DNA from: Candidatus Nanohaloarchaea archaeon
GTDB lineage: Archaea; Nanohalarchaeota; Nanosalinia; Nanosalinales; JAHENU01
Assembly (NCBI GenBank): GCA_018609855.1
Contig: JAHENU010000100.1
Span: 1 to 14,626 of the forward strand
Direction: 5' to 3'
DNA: 14,626 nucleotides
The notes below the pieces were generated by a model, which was not told the DNA's origin, did no database searches, and saw only the letters and a list, made by a program, of their open reading frames with translations. Shown piece by piece: positions 13,717 to 14,626 of this stretch. The first letter of the stretch is position 1. The number at the start of each line of letters is the position of its first letter. The position numbers and the translations under genes were made by a program.

Positions 13717-14626
13717 CTTCCTCACCAAGCTGCTGTAACAATTGTGGCCCAGTAATTGTTCCTAATATACCTTCTTGACAAGCCGATTCAGTAAACCGCT
13801 GCACCGTATCTTCACCTTTAGAAATAGCAACAGGCACCGGCTTAGCCATATGCGTTCCTGTTTCTGTAGACGTACAATGATCTGCAGTGAGAATGAAATA
13901 GCATTCTATGTCCTGCAATGCTGCCAGACAATGTTCATCAATAGCTTCCAATGCCGTTACTTTTTCAGACGGATTCCTGTGATGAGAGGCATGATCAGGC
14001 GACTTTATCTGCACATATACATGATACCCTTTCTGAGCCCAGTTACGAATAGCTGCAGCAACGTCATCTAAGGCATCGGGTTTATCTGCAATCTCCATAC
14101 CAACCAATCGTCCAATGCCAATATCAGCTGGCGTATCAGCCAACATAACCCATTCTCCCTCTAATAGCGGCAAATTTGGCCGCTGTGAGCCAGCACCTCG
14201 TAACAAAATATAATTGCTTTCAGTTTCCTCGCTATCCTCTAATATATGCTGTATTGTATTAACAAGTGTGTTCACATATTCTGCTGTTCTTTGTGCCGTA
14301 GTAGATGTATCAAGTGGCTGACAATAGCGCGGTTGTGCTCCATATCGTTCTTCAGTCGCTGATGTTACATGCCCAACAATACGGCGATACCCAGGATGTG
14401 TCCCCGAAACAGCATCGCTTCTTTCTTTTTCTGTAGGATGTAAAATAAGCAAAAACCGATGTCCCAATGTGGGATGGAATGAAACAGGCTCATCTGCTAA
14501 TTGCGTATTTAACATATTACATAATTGCGCATTTGTCTTGTAGGATAAAGGAACGCTTGTTTCTGCAATTTCTCCATCTGCGACACGAGCGAAATTACCC
14601 CGAAATACGACAGCTCCGTCTTCAAA
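13706..14626 (-). CDS. apgM: 2,3-bisphosphoglycerate-independent phosphoglycerate mutase, archaeal type (5' end missing)
   Basis: This alkaline-phosphatase-superfamily mutase interconverts 3- and 2-phosphoglycerate. The reading frame runs open through the window edge, so the ATG at 14515 is internal. Upstream residues FEDGAVVFRGNFARVADGEI match the family's conserved '.D.AFRGNFA' region. Visible landmarks are VSGTHPGY, ILLRGAGSQRPN, the metal-site region IKSPDHASHH....EKV.ALE.ID and LTADHCTSTETGTHMAKPVPVAIS. About 306 residues are visible; roughly 100 N-terminal ones, including the nucleophilic serine, lie outside. The usual TDEAGHDG metal motif reads SPDHASHHRN here: the Asp and His ligands remain while the second Asp is His. 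It is the first visible gene of the apgM - ADP-kinase - ppsA operon. Confidence 0.9.
   Translation of the reverse strand, partial: FEDGAVVFRGNFARVADGEIAETSVPLSYKTNAQLCNMLNTQLADEPVSFHPTLGHRFLLILHPTEKERSDAVSGTHPGYRRIVGHVTSATEERYGAQPRYCQPLDTSTTAQRTAEYVNTLVNTIQHILEDSEETESNYILLRGAGSQRPNLPLLEGEWVMLADTPADIGIGRLVGMEIADKPDALDDVAAAIRNWAQKGYHVYVQIKSPDHASHHRNPSEKVTALEAIDEHCLAALQDIECYFILTADHCTSTETGTHMAKPVPVAISKGEDTVQRFTESACQEGILGTITGPQLLQQLGEEDGS

Noticed and set aside
1..14626. CRISPR arrays, insertion sequences, phage genes or defence systems
   Set aside because: No regularly spaced repeats, transposase motifs, attachment-site duplications or recognisable defence domains were seen; the window is housekeeping and metabolic.

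Overview
The window is an archaeal chromosome segment. The evidence is archaeal-type information and sugar genes throughout: a TrmY-type tRNA methyltransferase, class II (archaeal) GAPDH, an ADP-dependent sugar kinase, archaeal-length triosephosphate isomerase, archaeal 2,3-BPG-independent phosphoglycerate mutase, intron-bearing tRNAs, TATA boxes and AGGTGA-type ribosome binding sites. The very tight packing (1-nt gaps, start/stop overlaps, overlapping convergent 3' ends) suits a small, compact genome such as a DPANN or Altiarchaeota-like lineage. That lineage guess is inference and cannot be settled from this window.

Left part (1-2995): a possible truncated minus-strand gene start at the edge, tRNA-Leu(UAG), an unrecognised cysteine-rich membrane-anchored protein on the plus strand, a convergent M18 aminopeptidase, and tRNA-Leu(CAG), which carries about 37 extra bases in its variable arm that look like an intron with its own bulge-helix-bulge.

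Middle part (2996-7060): a minus-strand string starts with tRNA-Glu(UUC), which needs two introns to fold, and continues directly into an RNA m5C methyltransferase, a small PUA-like RNA-binding protein, a four-helix DUF1461-like membrane protein, the m1-pseudouridine-54 tRNA methyltransferase TrmY and an NDH-2/FSP1-like flavoprotein. Divergent from it is tRNA-Pro(GGG) with a C where U33 is almost universal.

Right part (7075-14626): a central-carbon island. On the minus strand lie apgM (5' end cut by the window edge), an ADP-dependent PFK/glucokinase, PEP synthase, and, beyond the oppositely oriented triosephosphate isomerase, GAPDH-PGK. Together they cover sugar phosphorylation, triose interconversion, triose oxidation, 1,3-BPG to 3-PG, 3-PG to 2-PG, and PEP/pyruvate interconversion. 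Aldolase and enolase are not in view. TPI and GAPDH-PGK are driven from one short intergenic region containing a near-perfect symmetric 18-bp palindrome whose two arms lie about 26 nt from each start codon, consistent with one bidirectional TATA element giving two leaderless mRNAs.
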